A DNA stretch of 64,000 bases from HK1 sp965204915 (GCA_965204915.1 OZ242023.1:3720001-3784000); one strand, 5' to 3'. Counted from the first letter of the stretch, positions 27,956 through 36,486 are shown. Notes: generated from the sequence alone by a model not told the origin. Program-made: numbers and translations.

Positions 27956-29329
27956 ATGGCAATGGATCGACAGGACCAGGATCAGCTTTTCCGGCTCCAG
28001 CGTGTCGAGGTCGATGGGCTGTTCGGGATTTACAACCACCGTATCGACCTCTACCTGAACGATCGGGTCACGCTTCTGCACGGTCAGAACGGTGTAGGAA
28101 AGACGACCGTACTGCGGATGATCAATGCCCTTCTGTGTGGCGATGTTGCATATTTCAGCCGGATTCCATTCACGCGCTTTCTCTTGATCTTTCATGACGA
28201 CAGTAGGCTCGAACTGACGCCTGTCGATTCGAATACCGGGAACGATGAAGCCACTCTCACATTGACAACGGAGAGCGGAGAAAAGCAACGCGGCACCGTA
28301 GAACTACGATCCGGGGAAGCGATGTTACTAGCCGCGCGGACCGATCACCTTGAACCCTTTAGTAGCATCGAGAATACCTGGATCGATGTCCGGGACGGAG
28401 AAGTGCTCACCGAAATGGAAGTTCTTTCCAGATATGGTGAGGCAGGGCGTGAATACTCACGTCAACGAAATCCTTCATGGCTGGATGAATTCCTTCAAAA
28501 CGTGAATACGTACTTGATCGAGGCGCAGCGGTTGGTGCGGACACCGCTCGATGCGGCTTCACGGGATGAATTCCCTCTCTGGTATCGTCACCGAGCTTAT
28601 CGTGGTCCCATGCTGATGTCCAGAGTTGCCGAATGCAGCCAGGATTTCAAGAATCGGCTCGACTTCAGGATGGCCGAATATGGGAGACAGGCGCAGGCAT
28701 TGGATCAGACCTACCCGCAACGTCTGATGACGGTATCGACAACGGCTTCGGATAAAGCTCGTATCCACAATATTCAGACGCGCATGACAAAACTGGCGGA
28801 GAAGACCGATAACTACAAGGCTATCGGTATCCTCGATGAGACGACCGGACACACTTTCGACATAAGCACCCTGAGCGCCTTGGATGGTACACGAGTCAGT
28901 GCCCTGAATCTGTACGTTGACGACACCGAGCGCAAGCTGGAAGTACTAGATGACTTGGCGAACCGGACACGTCATCTTCTGGACAGTATAAACAGCAAAT
29001 TTCGCCATAAATACTTTCGCCTGGACCAGGAGAAAGGTTTGGTGGCAAAAGGGAAGGGAGATCAGAAGCTACCGCTACACTCCCTGTCGTCGGGGGAGCA
29101 GCACGAACTTGTTATGCATTACGACCTGCTGTTCAAGACTCGGCCTAACACGATCGTATTGATCGATGAACCGGAGATCTCTCTTCATGTCGCATGGCAG
29201 AAGAATTTCCTCTCCGATCTCATGGAGATCGTCCGGATATCGAACTTCGATACGGTTATTGCCACTCACTCGCCTTACATCATCGGCGGCAGGGATGACT
29301 TGATGGTTGGTCTGGGCGACTCGGACTAG
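27956..29329 (+). CDS. AAA15/ABC-type ATPase, AriA-like (PARIS)
   Basis: This 457-residue ATPase is of the SMC/OLD-like class. Walker A is GQNGVGKT (43-50), the ABC signature LSSGEQ is at 377-382, Walker B LIDEPE is around 402-407, and the H-loop is THS (437-439). The middle third is a helical insert (coiled-coil-like, about 230-360). In PARIS, AriA forms a hexameric scaffold that holds AriB and releases it when a phage anti-restriction protein is sensed. The next gene, 15 bp downstream, is a DUF4435 protein, the same pairing as ariA-ariB. GC is clearly below that of the flanks. Other AAA + DUF4435 systems exist, so the PARIS label is likely but not proven. Confidence 0.8.
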   Translation: MAMDRQDQDQLFRLQRVEVDGLFGIYNHRIDLYLNDRVTLLHGQNGVGKTTVLRMINALLCGDVAYFSRIPFTRFLLIFHDDSRLELTPVDSNTGNDEATLTLTTESGEKQRGTVELRSGEAMLLAARTDHLEPFSSIENTWIDVRDGEVLTEMEVLSRYGEAGREYSRQRNPSWLDEFLQNVNTYLIEAQRLVRTPLDAASRDEFPLWYRHRAYRGPMLMSRVAECSQDFKNRLDFRMAEYGRQAQALDQTYPQRLMTVSTTASDKARIHNIQTRMTKLAEKTDNYKAIGILDETTGHTFDISTLSALDGTRVSALNLYVDDTERKLEVLDDLANRTRHLLDSINSKFRHKYFRLDQEKGLVAKGKGDQKLPLHSLSSGEQHELVMHYDLLFKTRPNTIVLIDEPEISLHVAWQKNFLSDLMEIVRISNFDTVIATHSPYIIGGRDDLMVGLGDSD

Positions 29330-29344
29330 AAGGCGCCAGAGACC

Positions 29345-30187
29345 ATGCCGACAGGGCACAAGACGCCGGACACACTGGTGGCCGAAATCAGGATGCACCG
29401 CATGTCTCACGACGGATCGTTCCTGATCGTCGAAGGCAAAGACGACGAGCGGTTTTGGACATCAAGACGCCACGCGATCTGCGAGCTGGTCGACGGCGAG
29501 AGCAAACCGAACGTTGTCGGGGGAATTCAACGGCTCGATGCTGCGAGTTTCCCCGGCGTCTTGGGGATCGTGGACAGTGACTACGATACCTTGAACGGCA
29601 TCAGTATCGAATCCGAAAATCTGCTGCTTACGGATGCCCATGATCTGGAATGTCTTCTCTGCCGTTCGTCCGCACTGGACAAGGTTCTTGCCGAATACGG
29701 AAGTCGCCCGAAAATCGAACGGTTCGAGAATGAAGCAGGCACCGACGTACGCATCGGCCTGCTGGAACGCGCACTGGCTTTCGGGCGTCTGAGATGGGCG
29801 GCGGTACGCTCCGACCCCATGATTCGCTTGAGGGAATTCAGAGTGCGTCGGTTTGTGGATGAGAATACATGGGCTGTGGACTACGAGGAATTGCTCCGTG
29901 CGGCGTTGCCGGATTCGCCCGATGACGCCCTTGCGTTGACACGTCGTATTGGCGAACTGCCGGAGGCTGACCCCTGGTATGTCGTACATGGGCGCGACAT
30001 GGTCGAAATCCTTCGGACAGGGCTTCGTTACGCCCTCGGGGACATTCCGGCCAGTGTTGGCGTCAAGGAAATCGGAAAAGCGCTTCGGCTGGCGATGACT
30101 CCGGGCGATCTGCAAGCGACGAAGTTGTGGGCGGACATGCGTACCTGGGAAACCGCGAATCGCCAGTACATGGTGCTTGCGAATTGA
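29345..30187 (+). CDS. DUF4435 TOPRIM-like effector, AriB-like (PARIS)
   Basis: The 280-residue protein opens with a TOPRIM-type core: FLIVEGKDDERFW with Glu30, and GIVDSDYD with Asp77, Asp79 and Asp81, then DAHDLECLL, the hallmark of DUF4435. In PARIS the equivalent AriB is a nuclease that, once released from AriA, cleaves host tRNA and aborts infection. The start is ATG 29345, 15 bp after the ATPase gene, so the two are almost certainly co-transcribed. Length agrees with AriB-type proteins. No immunity gene or tRNA is encoded beside it. Confidence 0.8.
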   Translation: MPTGHKTPDTLVAEIRMHRMSHDGSFLIVEGKDDERFWTSRRHAICELVDGESKPNVVGGIQRLDAASFPGVLGIVDSDYDTLNGISIESENLLLTDAHDLECLLCRSSALDKVLAEYGSRPKIERFENEAGTDVRIGLLERALAFGRLRWAAVRSDPMIRLREFRVRRFVDENTWAVDYEELLRAALPDSPDDALALTRRIGELPEADPWYVVHGRDMVEILRTGLRYALGDIPASVGVKEIGKALRLAMTPGDLQATKLWADMRTWETANRQYMVLAN

Positions 30188-30241
30188 ATCAAGCGGCTCG
30201 AACGAAATCCCACCGGAACACGCAAGGCACGCGGGAAAGGG

Positions 30242-30303
30242 AATCGAACAGACCCGGGCCGACGTGGCGGGGCGATGTCCGGGGCTGCGAACGGCGCCGA
30301 CGC
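30242..30303 (+). repeat. 62-bp direct repeat, copy 1
   Basis: About 85% identical by eye to 32875-32936 in the same orientation (shared core CGATGTCC.GGGCTGCGAACGG). The two copies flank the HupE-like and metallo-hydrolase genes. Confidence 0.75.
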
Positions 30304-30331
30304 GACGGACGACGCGCCCGGCCGCACGGCG

Positions 30332-31639
30332 CTACAGGCTGGAGAAGAACTGCATGGCCCGCTCGCCGGTCCATACCGTGGCGATGAAGATGCAGGGTAG
30401 CGCCACCGCCCAGCGTACGAGGGCGATCCGTTCCGGCAGCTTCTTCGCGATGAACGCCAGGATCGGCCAGAGCACGAGAGCGATCAGGAGCTGGCCGAGC
30501 TCGATGCCCAGATTGAAGGCAAGCAGGCTCTGCCACAGATTCGGGGCGTCGAGCTTCAGTATTTCCCTCAAGACGAAGGCAAAGCCGAGTCCGTGGAGCA
30601 ATCCGAGCATTGCGGTCGTCACGGTCGTCATGTAGTGCCCGGCCGCTGCCAGTGCGACGGCGGCGGCGTAGAGGATCGACAGGGCGATGCACGTTTCGAC
30701 CAACGGGATGAACCATGCGCCCTCCGGGACATGGCCGAAGAATCCGAGGGAGAGGGTGACGCTGTGGCCGATGGTGAACCCGGTGATCCGCCACGCCAGA
30801 GCGCCTGCCGCGGTCGCCCCCAGCACCAGGCAGAGGATGAACAGCACGTGGTCCGTTCCTTCGAGGATGTGGCGTACACCCTCACCGAGGAAAGTCCGGG
30901 CGGCCTTCAGGACGGAACGCGACACCTCCGCCGGCTCCGCCATCAGGCCGCGGACGCGGAAGACGAGAGGCGGATCCGTCGCGTGGTCCAGGAGCAGATT
31001 GGCGGTCTCGTCCTGATCCGGAAGGCCGGGGTTCAGGGTGCTTCGAAGCGTGTATCCGGTGACCGGCCCCCGGATCGGGTAGAGCAGCTCGACGTCCACG
31101 ACCGTGTCGCCGGCGTAGGTCGCTTCGAACTCCTCCGGGTAGACCGGTCCGGAGAGTGCGGCTTCGGCTTCGTCCCGGCGCGCGAACGGCGCCTGCTCCC
31201 GGGCCGGCCAGGCGCGCACGCGCCCAACGTCCGCCTGCAACGCCTCATCGCCGACTTCCAGGACCAGTCGATCGGCGAGGATTCCGGCAAGCCCTTCGGG
31301 CGAGCGCCGAAGCGCATCGGCGTCGAGGTAATGGACCAGCGCGCCGTCTTCGATCCGGTTGGTCGTATAGGGTGCCGGGGCGCGTGTGCCGGCGGCGGTT
31401 TCCGGGCCGAGCTTGTCGGCGACGAGCCAGGGCAGGGGCAGCCGGGCCAGCAGCCGGATCCGATCCGGCTCGTGGACGACGTGGAAGATCCGGATGTTGA
31501 CGTTGAGAAGGAAATGGGCCGAGGCCGCGTCGCCCAGGGAGACGAGCGCCACGACCGGCAGGGCGGCCAGCGCGAAAAGAAGGGCGGGGGGTGCGACGTC
31601 CCGCCCCGGCGCCGGCAAGGTCCGTGCCCCGGCCGTCAT
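30332..31639 (-). CDS. HupE/UreJ-type membrane protein with periplasmic N-terminal domain
   Basis: The 435 residues begin with a signal-like helix (residues about 15-40) followed by a soluble domain of about 220 residues without a recognised family. The C-terminal 200 residues are a HupE/UreJ_2 module: GVRHILEGTDHVLFILCLVLG with His and Asp, FTIGHSVTLSLGFFG, GLLHGLGFAFVLRE and NLGIELGQLLIALV, giving about six or seven membrane spans. The conserved His residues suggest metal handling, as in nickel/cobalt HupE, but the substrate is unknown. The ATG at 31639 has GAAGGA upstream. It lies 32 bp from the metallo-hydrolase gene and is probably cotranscribed with it. Confidence 0.8.
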   Translation of the reverse strand: MTAGARTLPAPGRDVAPPALLFALAALPVVALVSLGDAASAHFLLNVNIRIFHVVHEPDRIRLLARLPLPWLVADKLGPETAAGTRAPAPYTTNRIEDGALVHYLDADALRRSPEGLAGILADRLVLEVGDEALQADVGRVRAWPAREQAPFARRDEAEAALSGPVYPEEFEATYAGDTVVDVELLYPIRGPVTGYTLRSTLNPGLPDQDETANLLLDHATDPPLVFRVRGLMAEPAEVSRSVLKAARTFLGEGVRHILEGTDHVLFILCLVLGATAAGALAWRITGFTIGHSVTLSLGFFGHVPEGAWFIPLVETCIALSILYAAAVALAAAGHYMTTVTTAMLGLLHGLGFAFVLREILKLDAPNLWQSLLAFNLGIELGQLLIALVLWPILAFIAKKLPERIALVRWAVALPCIFIATVWTGERAMQFFSSL

Positions 31640-31671
31640 TCCTTCGGCCGGCCCACGTTTCGTCGTCCGGC

Positions 31672-32616
31672 TCAACCCTCTTTCGCCATCTCCGTGGCCA
31701 TGTTGTGGGAGCCGAAGTAATAGACGTGGCCGGACTTCCCTTCGAGATCGGCCTTCGAGATCTCGATCGAGGGCTTGTCGAGCATGGTGTGCTCGTGGGT
31801 CTGCGCCCACTCCGCCGCCGGCATGAGGGTCGAGGTCACGAAGGTGGTCTCCGGCACCAGGTAATGGTGCGGAATGGCGATCTTCGCGCCGGATCTGGCG
31901 ACCACGGAATCCGCCTGCCCGTAGTCCAGGATATGGCGCGAGCCGTCGACGGGAACGAAGATCACGTCCACCTTGCCGATCCTGTCCCAGACCTCCTGCG
32001 GCGGGTTCGGGCGGTTGTCACCCCACATCAGCAGCCTCATGCCCCCGGTTTCGATGACGTACAGGTTGTTGTCGAAGTGCCGGGCATTGGTCGGCGGGCA
32101 GACGTCGTCCCGGCCCTCGAACTGCTTCACCGCGTCCGTCCACGCCACGATCCCGGGCGCGACGCACTGGTGCTTGTCCGCGATGCCGGTGATCCTGACG
32201 TCCCCCAGCTCGAACGTGCCGGCCATGCGGTCCAGCAGCATGTTGGCCTCCAGCCGACCGAGGGCGTCGTGGTCGAAGTGCGCGTGGGTCGACATTCCGA
32301 TATCGACCTCCGCACCGGGAAACTCCATCCGGTACCACAGGCCCCAGGCGCCGGAGGGGTCGTTGCGCCACGGATCGACCATGATCGTGATCCCCCTCGG
32401 CGACGTCACCTGAAACGCCGAATTGGAGAAATAGGCGATGCCGACCTTGCCGCTGTCGGCCTGCACCCCACCTTCGTTCTGCACCCGGATGACCCGGTTG
32501 TGGTTTTTCCCGGATTTCCACGTATCGAGTCCCGAGGTGTTCGCCATGACCGCGCCGACGCCTATGGCGGCGAGCGCCATCGTTCCCACCGCACCGAATA
32601 TGAAGTACTTGTGCAT
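31672..32616 (-). CDS. exported metallo-beta-lactamase-fold hydrolase
   Basis: The 314-residue protein carries an N-terminal signal or anchor (MHKYFIFGAVGTMALAAIGV then GAVMANT). The zinc motif is STHAHFDHDALG near residue 110, with later His/Asp ligands in LLMWGDNRPNPP and IAIPHHYLVPET, as in UlaG-like lactonases and phosphodiesterases. It is upstream gene of a pair with the HupE-like membrane protein. A periplasmic metal-dependent hydrolase is the safe description; the substrate cannot be inferred. Confidence 0.82.
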   Translation of the reverse strand: MHKYFIFGAVGTMALAAIGVGAVMANTSGLDTWKSGKNHNRVIRVQNEGGVQADSGKVGIAYFSNSAFQVTSPRGITIMVDPWRNDPSGAWGLWYRMEFPGAEVDIGMSTHAHFDHDALGRLEANMLLDRMAGTFELGDVRITGIADKHQCVAPGIVAWTDAVKQFEGRDDVCPPTNARHFDNNLYVIETGGMRLLMWGDNRPNPPQEVWDRIGKVDVIFVPVDGSRHILDYGQADSVVARSGAKIAIPHHYLVPETTFVTSTLMPAAEWAQTHEHTMLDKPSIEISKADLEGKSGHVYYFGSHNMATEMAKEG

Positions 32617-33187
32617 GTCGATCCTCCCGATGACCGTTGCCTTGCTCCATGACCGCGCGAACGTTCACCGAGAGGTGGACCCCATGAGTTGGACAGGGAT
32701 CGCGGTTCCGCGGTCGGGTACGCGGATAGTGCCGAAAATTGCGCCATCGGGCCATGCGGCCAGCAGGGCTGGCCATCAGGGCGAGGCGATGGGGGAGCGC
32801 TCGACGGTGCGGGGCTGCGCGCTCTCCCCCGACCCGGCGGAGCCGGGACGACCGAGCACTCACATCGTCAAGGTGATCGAACGAACCCGGGTCGACGTGG
32901 CGCGGCGATGTCCAGGGCTGCGAACGGCACCGACGCCCAAGGGGCGTGCGGCAGCGTCCTGCACGAGGTCGGAACGGGCAGGTCGAGTGGCGCCGTAACC
33001 TGCGTTCGATCCCCTCTTCGTCAACAATGCGCCCCCGGGCGGCGGATCCGTGGCGGACGATACAGGCCCTTCACGACACCTTCGCCTGAACGCCGCGCGG
33101 CGCCCCCGATGGAGGGCGCCCGGAACCGGCGGGCAAGGACTGCGGACGGGCGGGCACGCCCATGAAGGCCGGCGCCGTCGGCGCCGG
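32617..33187 (+). other. intergenic, holds second 62-bp repeat but no gene
   Basis: About 570 bases between the metallo-hydrolase and the broken coxM copy. The only structure I can support is the direct repeat at 32875-32936. Short frames on both strands have no family resemblance. Confidence 0.45.
32875..32936 (+). repeat. 62-bp direct repeat, copy 2
   Basis: Partner of 30242-30303. Differences are scattered single bases, so the duplication is older than the coxM one. Confidence 0.75.
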
Positions 33188-33637
33188 CCCGGCCGCCGAC
33201 TACCCGCGGCGGTGGTCGGGCTGGGCGCCGCCGTGACCACCGACCGGCGGACGATTGCCGGGGACGACTTCTTCACGGGGCTGTTCGAGACCGCCCTTGC
33301 CGAGGGTGAGATCGTCGTCTCCGTGCGCTTCCCCGTGCCGCGGCGGGCCGCCTACGTGAAGCTCCCCAATCCGGCCTCGCGCTACGCCATCGTCGGGGTG
33401 ATGGTGGCGGAGACCGGGGGCGGGGTCCGGGTCGCGGTGACCGGCGCGGGCGGCTGCGTGTTCCGGGCCGGGGCGATGGAGTCGGCCCTCGGCGCGAGCT
33501 TCACCCCCGAGGCCATCCGGGACGTTGCGGTACCGTCGGACGGCCTCAACGAGGACATCCACGCCAGCGCCGAGTACCGCGCCCACCTGGTGGGCGTGAT
33601 GGCGAGGCGCGCGGTCGCGGCAGCGGTTGGGGGCTGA
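33188..33637 (+). pseudogene. truncated, frameshifted copy of coxM
   Basis: The sequence repeats the last 150 codons of coxM (24123-24573) nearly base for base, but one G is lost in the GGCGGCGGT run at the start and the N-terminal FAD loops are missing. The remaining frame from TTDRRTIAGDDFFTGLFETA to AVAAAVGG is intact, showing that the copying was recent or the sequence has been corrected by gene conversion. Without the FAD signatures it cannot make a working flavoprotein subunit. No coxS or coxL lies beside it. Confidence 0.9.
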
Positions 33638-33676
33638 GTTCGGGGGCCGGCGCTCCGGCGGGATCGAACCCTTCGG

Positions 33677-33715
33677 CGGCGGCGTGTCCGGGTGGCCTGC
33701 CGGGACACGCCGCCG
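33677..33715 (+). terminator. hairpin copy after the coxM pseudogene
   Basis: The same 13-bp stem as 24604-24643 (arms 33677-33689 and 33703-33715). The loop is one base shorter and differs in sequence, so the stem was kept while the loop drifted. Confidence 0.5.
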
Positions 33716-33862
33716 TTCGTGCACGGCTCCAATGCCACCACAGGACAGATGCGACATGTTCGGGGCGGTTCACTGGCCATCCCTGTCAGGAGCACGTAGT
33801 CTGTCCGGTGTAAACGCAGCGACAGACTTGGGATACCCTTTTCGGGTACTATATTCCCCGAT

Positions 33863-34504
33863 ATGGGTATCGAACAATCGACCCCCGCCGCAGTCGTACC
33901 GCGCCGAAACGGCAGCCCCGGCGTTTCGGCTCTTGCCGACGCGCTGTTCACTTCGACGCAGCAGCGTGTGCTTGCCCTGCTGTTCGGGCAGCCGGACAGG
34001 GATTTCTTCGTGACCGAGATCATCACCCTGGCGGGTTCGGGGCGCGGGGCGGTGCAGCGCGAGCTCGCCCGGCTCGCCGGGAGCGGTCTCGCGGTCGTGT
34101 CCCGGATCGGCAACCGCAAGTACTACCGGGCGAACCGCGACTCGCCACTCTTCGATGAGATTCGTGGCATCGTACGCAAGACCGTCGGCGTGGAAGAGTC
34201 CATTCGCGACGCGCTCGAGCCGCTGGCGGGCAGTCTCGTCCTGGCCTTGCTCTACGGATCGATTGCCCGGCGGATGGACACGGCGGCGAGCGACGTCGAT
34301 CTCCTGCTCGTTTCCGACGAATTGACGCTGGAGACGGTCTACGCCGCCTTGGCGCCGGTCGAAACACTGCTCGGTCGCCACGTGAGCCCTACAATCTATA
34401 CATCCGGCGAGTTCCAGCGCCGGCGCGCGGCCAAGGCCGGGTTTCTGACGCGAGTGCTCGGAAGCCGGCATATCGTTCTCATGGGGAGCCTCGATGGCGT
34501 GTGA
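33863..34504 (+). CDS. winged-helix + MNT nucleotidyltransferase, antitoxin of an MNT-HEPN pair
   Basis: The first 100 residues form a winged helix (LFTSTQQRVLALLFGQPDRDFFVTEI, GAVQRELARLAGSGLAVVSRIGNRKYY). A minimal nucleotidyltransferase domain follows with LLYGSIARRMDTAASDVDLLLVS, the GS..R...SD.D motif. In MNT-HEPN systems the MNT protein AMPylates and so silences the HEPN RNase; the HTH may autoregulate the operon. It overlaps the HEPN gene by 11 bp. The 3' end of this gene is repeated at 38181-38436. Confidence 0.85.
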   Translation: MGIEQSTPAAVVPRRNGSPGVSALADALFTSTQQRVLALLFGQPDRDFFVTEIITLAGSGRGAVQRELARLAGSGLAVVSRIGNRKYYRANRDSPLFDEIRGIVRKTVGVEESIRDALEPLAGSLVLALLYGSIARRMDTAASDVDLLLVSDELTLETVYAALAPVETLLGRHVSPTIYTSGEFQRRRAAKAGFLTRVLGSRHIVLMGSLDGV

Positions 34505-34955
34505 ACACCTCGACAACCTGGAGAGAGCGGGCGGGCTCAAGGTGGAGACGGCGACGGACGAGGAAGTCTCCGGACCGATCCGCTCTGGAGCCGCACGGCT
34601 TGCGGACGCGAAAAACGGCGATCTCAGCCTCGACTCCCGATTCGATCCGGCCTGCAACGCCGCGCACGCCTTGTCCTTGGCAGCATTACGGATCGCCGGT
34701 TATCGCGCCAAAAATCGTTATCTGGTGTTCCAATGCCTTGGACATACGCTGGATTTTCCGAACCAGAAATGGCGTGTGCTGGATCAAGCGCATCGCATGC
34801 GGAACGTCGCCGAGTACGAAGACGCCATCGATATCGATGAGAATCTGGTTGGGGCGCTGATTCGGGTGACCGAGGAGGTCGCTGTGCGCGTCTCGGGAAT
34901 CCGTGCCGGAGCCGTGTTCGGCGGGGATGATTGGCCCGGAAGTCCTGACCGGTGA
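34494..34955 (+). CDS. HEPN-domain protein, toxin of an MNT-HEPN pair
   Basis: The 153 residues are helical and contain CNAAHALSLAALRIAGYR, LVFQCLGHTLDF and AHRMRNVAEYEDAIDIDENLVGALI. The last has the R..RN..EY pattern of HEPN proteins paired with MNT antitoxins; HEPN toxins are usually RNases with an Rx4-6H or related motif. The ATG at 34494 lies inside the antitoxin gene, which indicates coupled translation. The partner in the degenerate copy at 38181 has lost residues 1-93. Confidence 0.8.
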   Translation: MACEHLDNLERAGGLKVETATDEEVSGPIRSGAARLADAKNGDLSLDSRFDPACNAAHALSLAALRIAGYRAKNRYLVFQCLGHTLDFPNQKWRVLDQAHRMRNVAEYEDAIDIDENLVGALIRVTEEVAVRVSGIRAGAVFGGDDWPGSPDR

Positions 34956-35872
34956 CGGGCGGGACGATGCCTGTCATGACCGGCACGGGGAGCAGTGCGG
35001 ACGGCAACGTGGGCAGCGGTGTCGGGAGTGGCGCCGGGAGCGGCATGGAGACCGGGGCTGGCGGCGGTCCGGCGGCAGGCCCGAAGACCGGTACGGCGCC
35101 CGTTCCGGATCTTGCGGTCGATCTCGAAGACCACGTCGCCACCGTCGAGATCCGCCGCCCGCCGAACAACTTCTTCGACTACGAGCTGATCCACGCGATC
35201 GCGAACGCCTGCGAACGGCTCGACGCCGACCCGGAATGCCGCGCCATCGTGCTCTGCTCCGAAGGCCGCCACTTCTGTGCCGGCGCGGATTTCAGCGCGC
35301 GCGAGAAGTGGAGCCGGGAACGGCTCGATGAACAGGCGAGCCGGCTCTACGTCGAGGCGGTGCGGGTGTTCTCCTGCACCAAACCGGTGGTCGCGGCGGT
35401 GCAGGGGGCGGCGGTGGGGGGCGGGCTCGGGCTCGCGCTCTCGGCGGATTTCCGCATCGCCTGCGAGGAATCGCGCTTCGTCGCGAACTTCGCGCGGCTG
35501 GGGATCCACCAGGGGTTCGGGCTCAGCGTGACCCTCCCGCGGCTCGTCGGGCATGGCCGGGCGGCCCTGATGCTCTACACCGGGCGGCGGATCAAGGGCG
35601 CCGAGGCGGTCGGGATGGGGCTCGCCGACGAACTCGTGGACTTCACCGAAGTGCGGGGCCGCGCGCACGACCTCGCGACCGAGATCGCACGATCCGCGCC
35701 CCTCGCGGTGCGGTCGATCCGGGCAACCCTGCGCCGTGGATTGGCCGAGGCGGTGCGCGAGGCCACCGATCATGAGCTGGCCGAGCAAAGCCGGCTCCGG
35801 CAGACGGATGACCATCGTGAGGGGGTGGCGGCAACCTCGGAGCGTCGTCCCGCGGACTTCAAGGGGCGTTGA
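34952..35872 (+). CDS. enoyl-CoA hydratase/isomerase family protein
   Basis: From about residue 53 on it is a standard crotonase: VATVEIRRPPNNFFDYELIHAI, CAGADFSAR (oxyanion hole CoA site), AAVQGAAVGGGLGLALSADFRIACEESRF and FARLGIHQGFGLSVTLPRLVG. The first 45 residues are Gly/Ser/Thr-rich low complexity, unusual for the family, so translation may begin later (for example ATG 35045). With the GTG at 34952 it overlaps the HEPN gene by four bases. Hydration or isomerisation of an acyl-CoA is the likely reaction; the substrate is unknown. Confidence 0.88.
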   Translation: MTGGTMPVMTGTGSSADGNVGSGVGSGAGSGMETGAGGGPAAGPKTGTAPVPDLAVDLEDHVATVEIRRPPNNFFDYELIHAIANACERLDADPECRAIVLCSEGRHFCAGADFSAREKWSRERLDEQASRLYVEAVRVFSCTKPVVAAVQGAAVGGGLGLALSADFRIACEESRFVANFARLGIHQGFGLSVTLPRLVGHGRAALMLYTGRRIKGAEAVGMGLADELVDFTEVRGRAHDLATEIARSAPLAVRSIRATLRRGLAEAVREATDHELAEQSRLRQTDDHREGVAATSERRPADFKGR

Positions 35873-35894
35873 AGGCGCCGTTGCCGACCGGATC

Positions 35895-36139
35895 TCTCCG
35901 GCGCTTCGTCCAACTCAAGTTTCGGGATTCGCTGACCGAAATGGATTCCCGCTTTCGCGGGAATGACGGCCAGCCTGAAAACAACGCGTCTCGCTGAAAT
36001 AACGTCATTCCCGCGAAAGCGGGAATCCATCGCCTGTTTCAGGCATTTTGAATCCCGAAACTTGAGGTCCAAAACAGCCGAGCCGGCACGAGCGGCATCA
36101 CGGCGCCGATCCCGATCGGACGTCTCCGGCGCTTCGTCC
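35895..36139. repeat. composite palindromic element with flanking 17-bp repeats
   Basis: Nested inverted repeats: outer arms 35914-35930/36050-36066 (CTCAAGTTTCGGGATTC, perfect) and inner dRS3-like arms 35941-35968/36003-36030 (perfect 28 bp). A 17-bp direct repeat TCTCCGGCGCTTCGTCC occurs at 35895-35911 and 36123-36139, on both sides. The layout suggests a non-autonomous insertion; the 17-bp repeats are rather far from the right arm for simple target duplications. Confidence 0.75.
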
Positions 36140-36486
36140 GAAGTTCGAGCACGATGGCCACGTCATCTCCGTACACGGAACGGGAGCGGATGCCGTCCAC
36201 GCATCCCGAGCGACGATCCGATCCCTCGGCCGATCTCCGGCACCGGCCGCCGAGCCGTCGTCGTCTCCGGCAACGTGGTGGTCGTTCCCCCTCGCAGGCG
36301 CATCGCGTGGCGGATCGGGGCCGGGGCCGTAACCGCGGGCCGTTCGGGAATCGCCGCCGTCCTGCCCGTCGTTCGTCGCCAGGGCTGAGCAGGAAGAACA
36401 TGCCGCGTTGCTCACCGGGCAACGCGGCGAAGCGCGCGCCGCACTCGCCCGGAAGTCCGGGGAGTGCGGCCAGCTACGCGCCGAAG
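36140..36486 (+). other. intergenic with a 58-bp segment shared with 38427-38484
   Basis: No gene is supported. Bases 36320-36377 match 38427-38483 (55 of 58 by eye), a segment that covers the end of the broken MNT-HEPN copy and the last codons of the DUF4340 gene. It is a displaced fragment of that locus. Confidence 0.6.

Larger units (their letters stand above)
33188..33769 (+). repeat. coxM 3' end direct repeat, copy 2
   Basis: Includes the pseudogene, the hairpin and the stretch CCAATGCCACCACAGGACAG also found at copy 1, after which similarity ends. It marks the far border of the defence segment. Confidence 0.9.
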
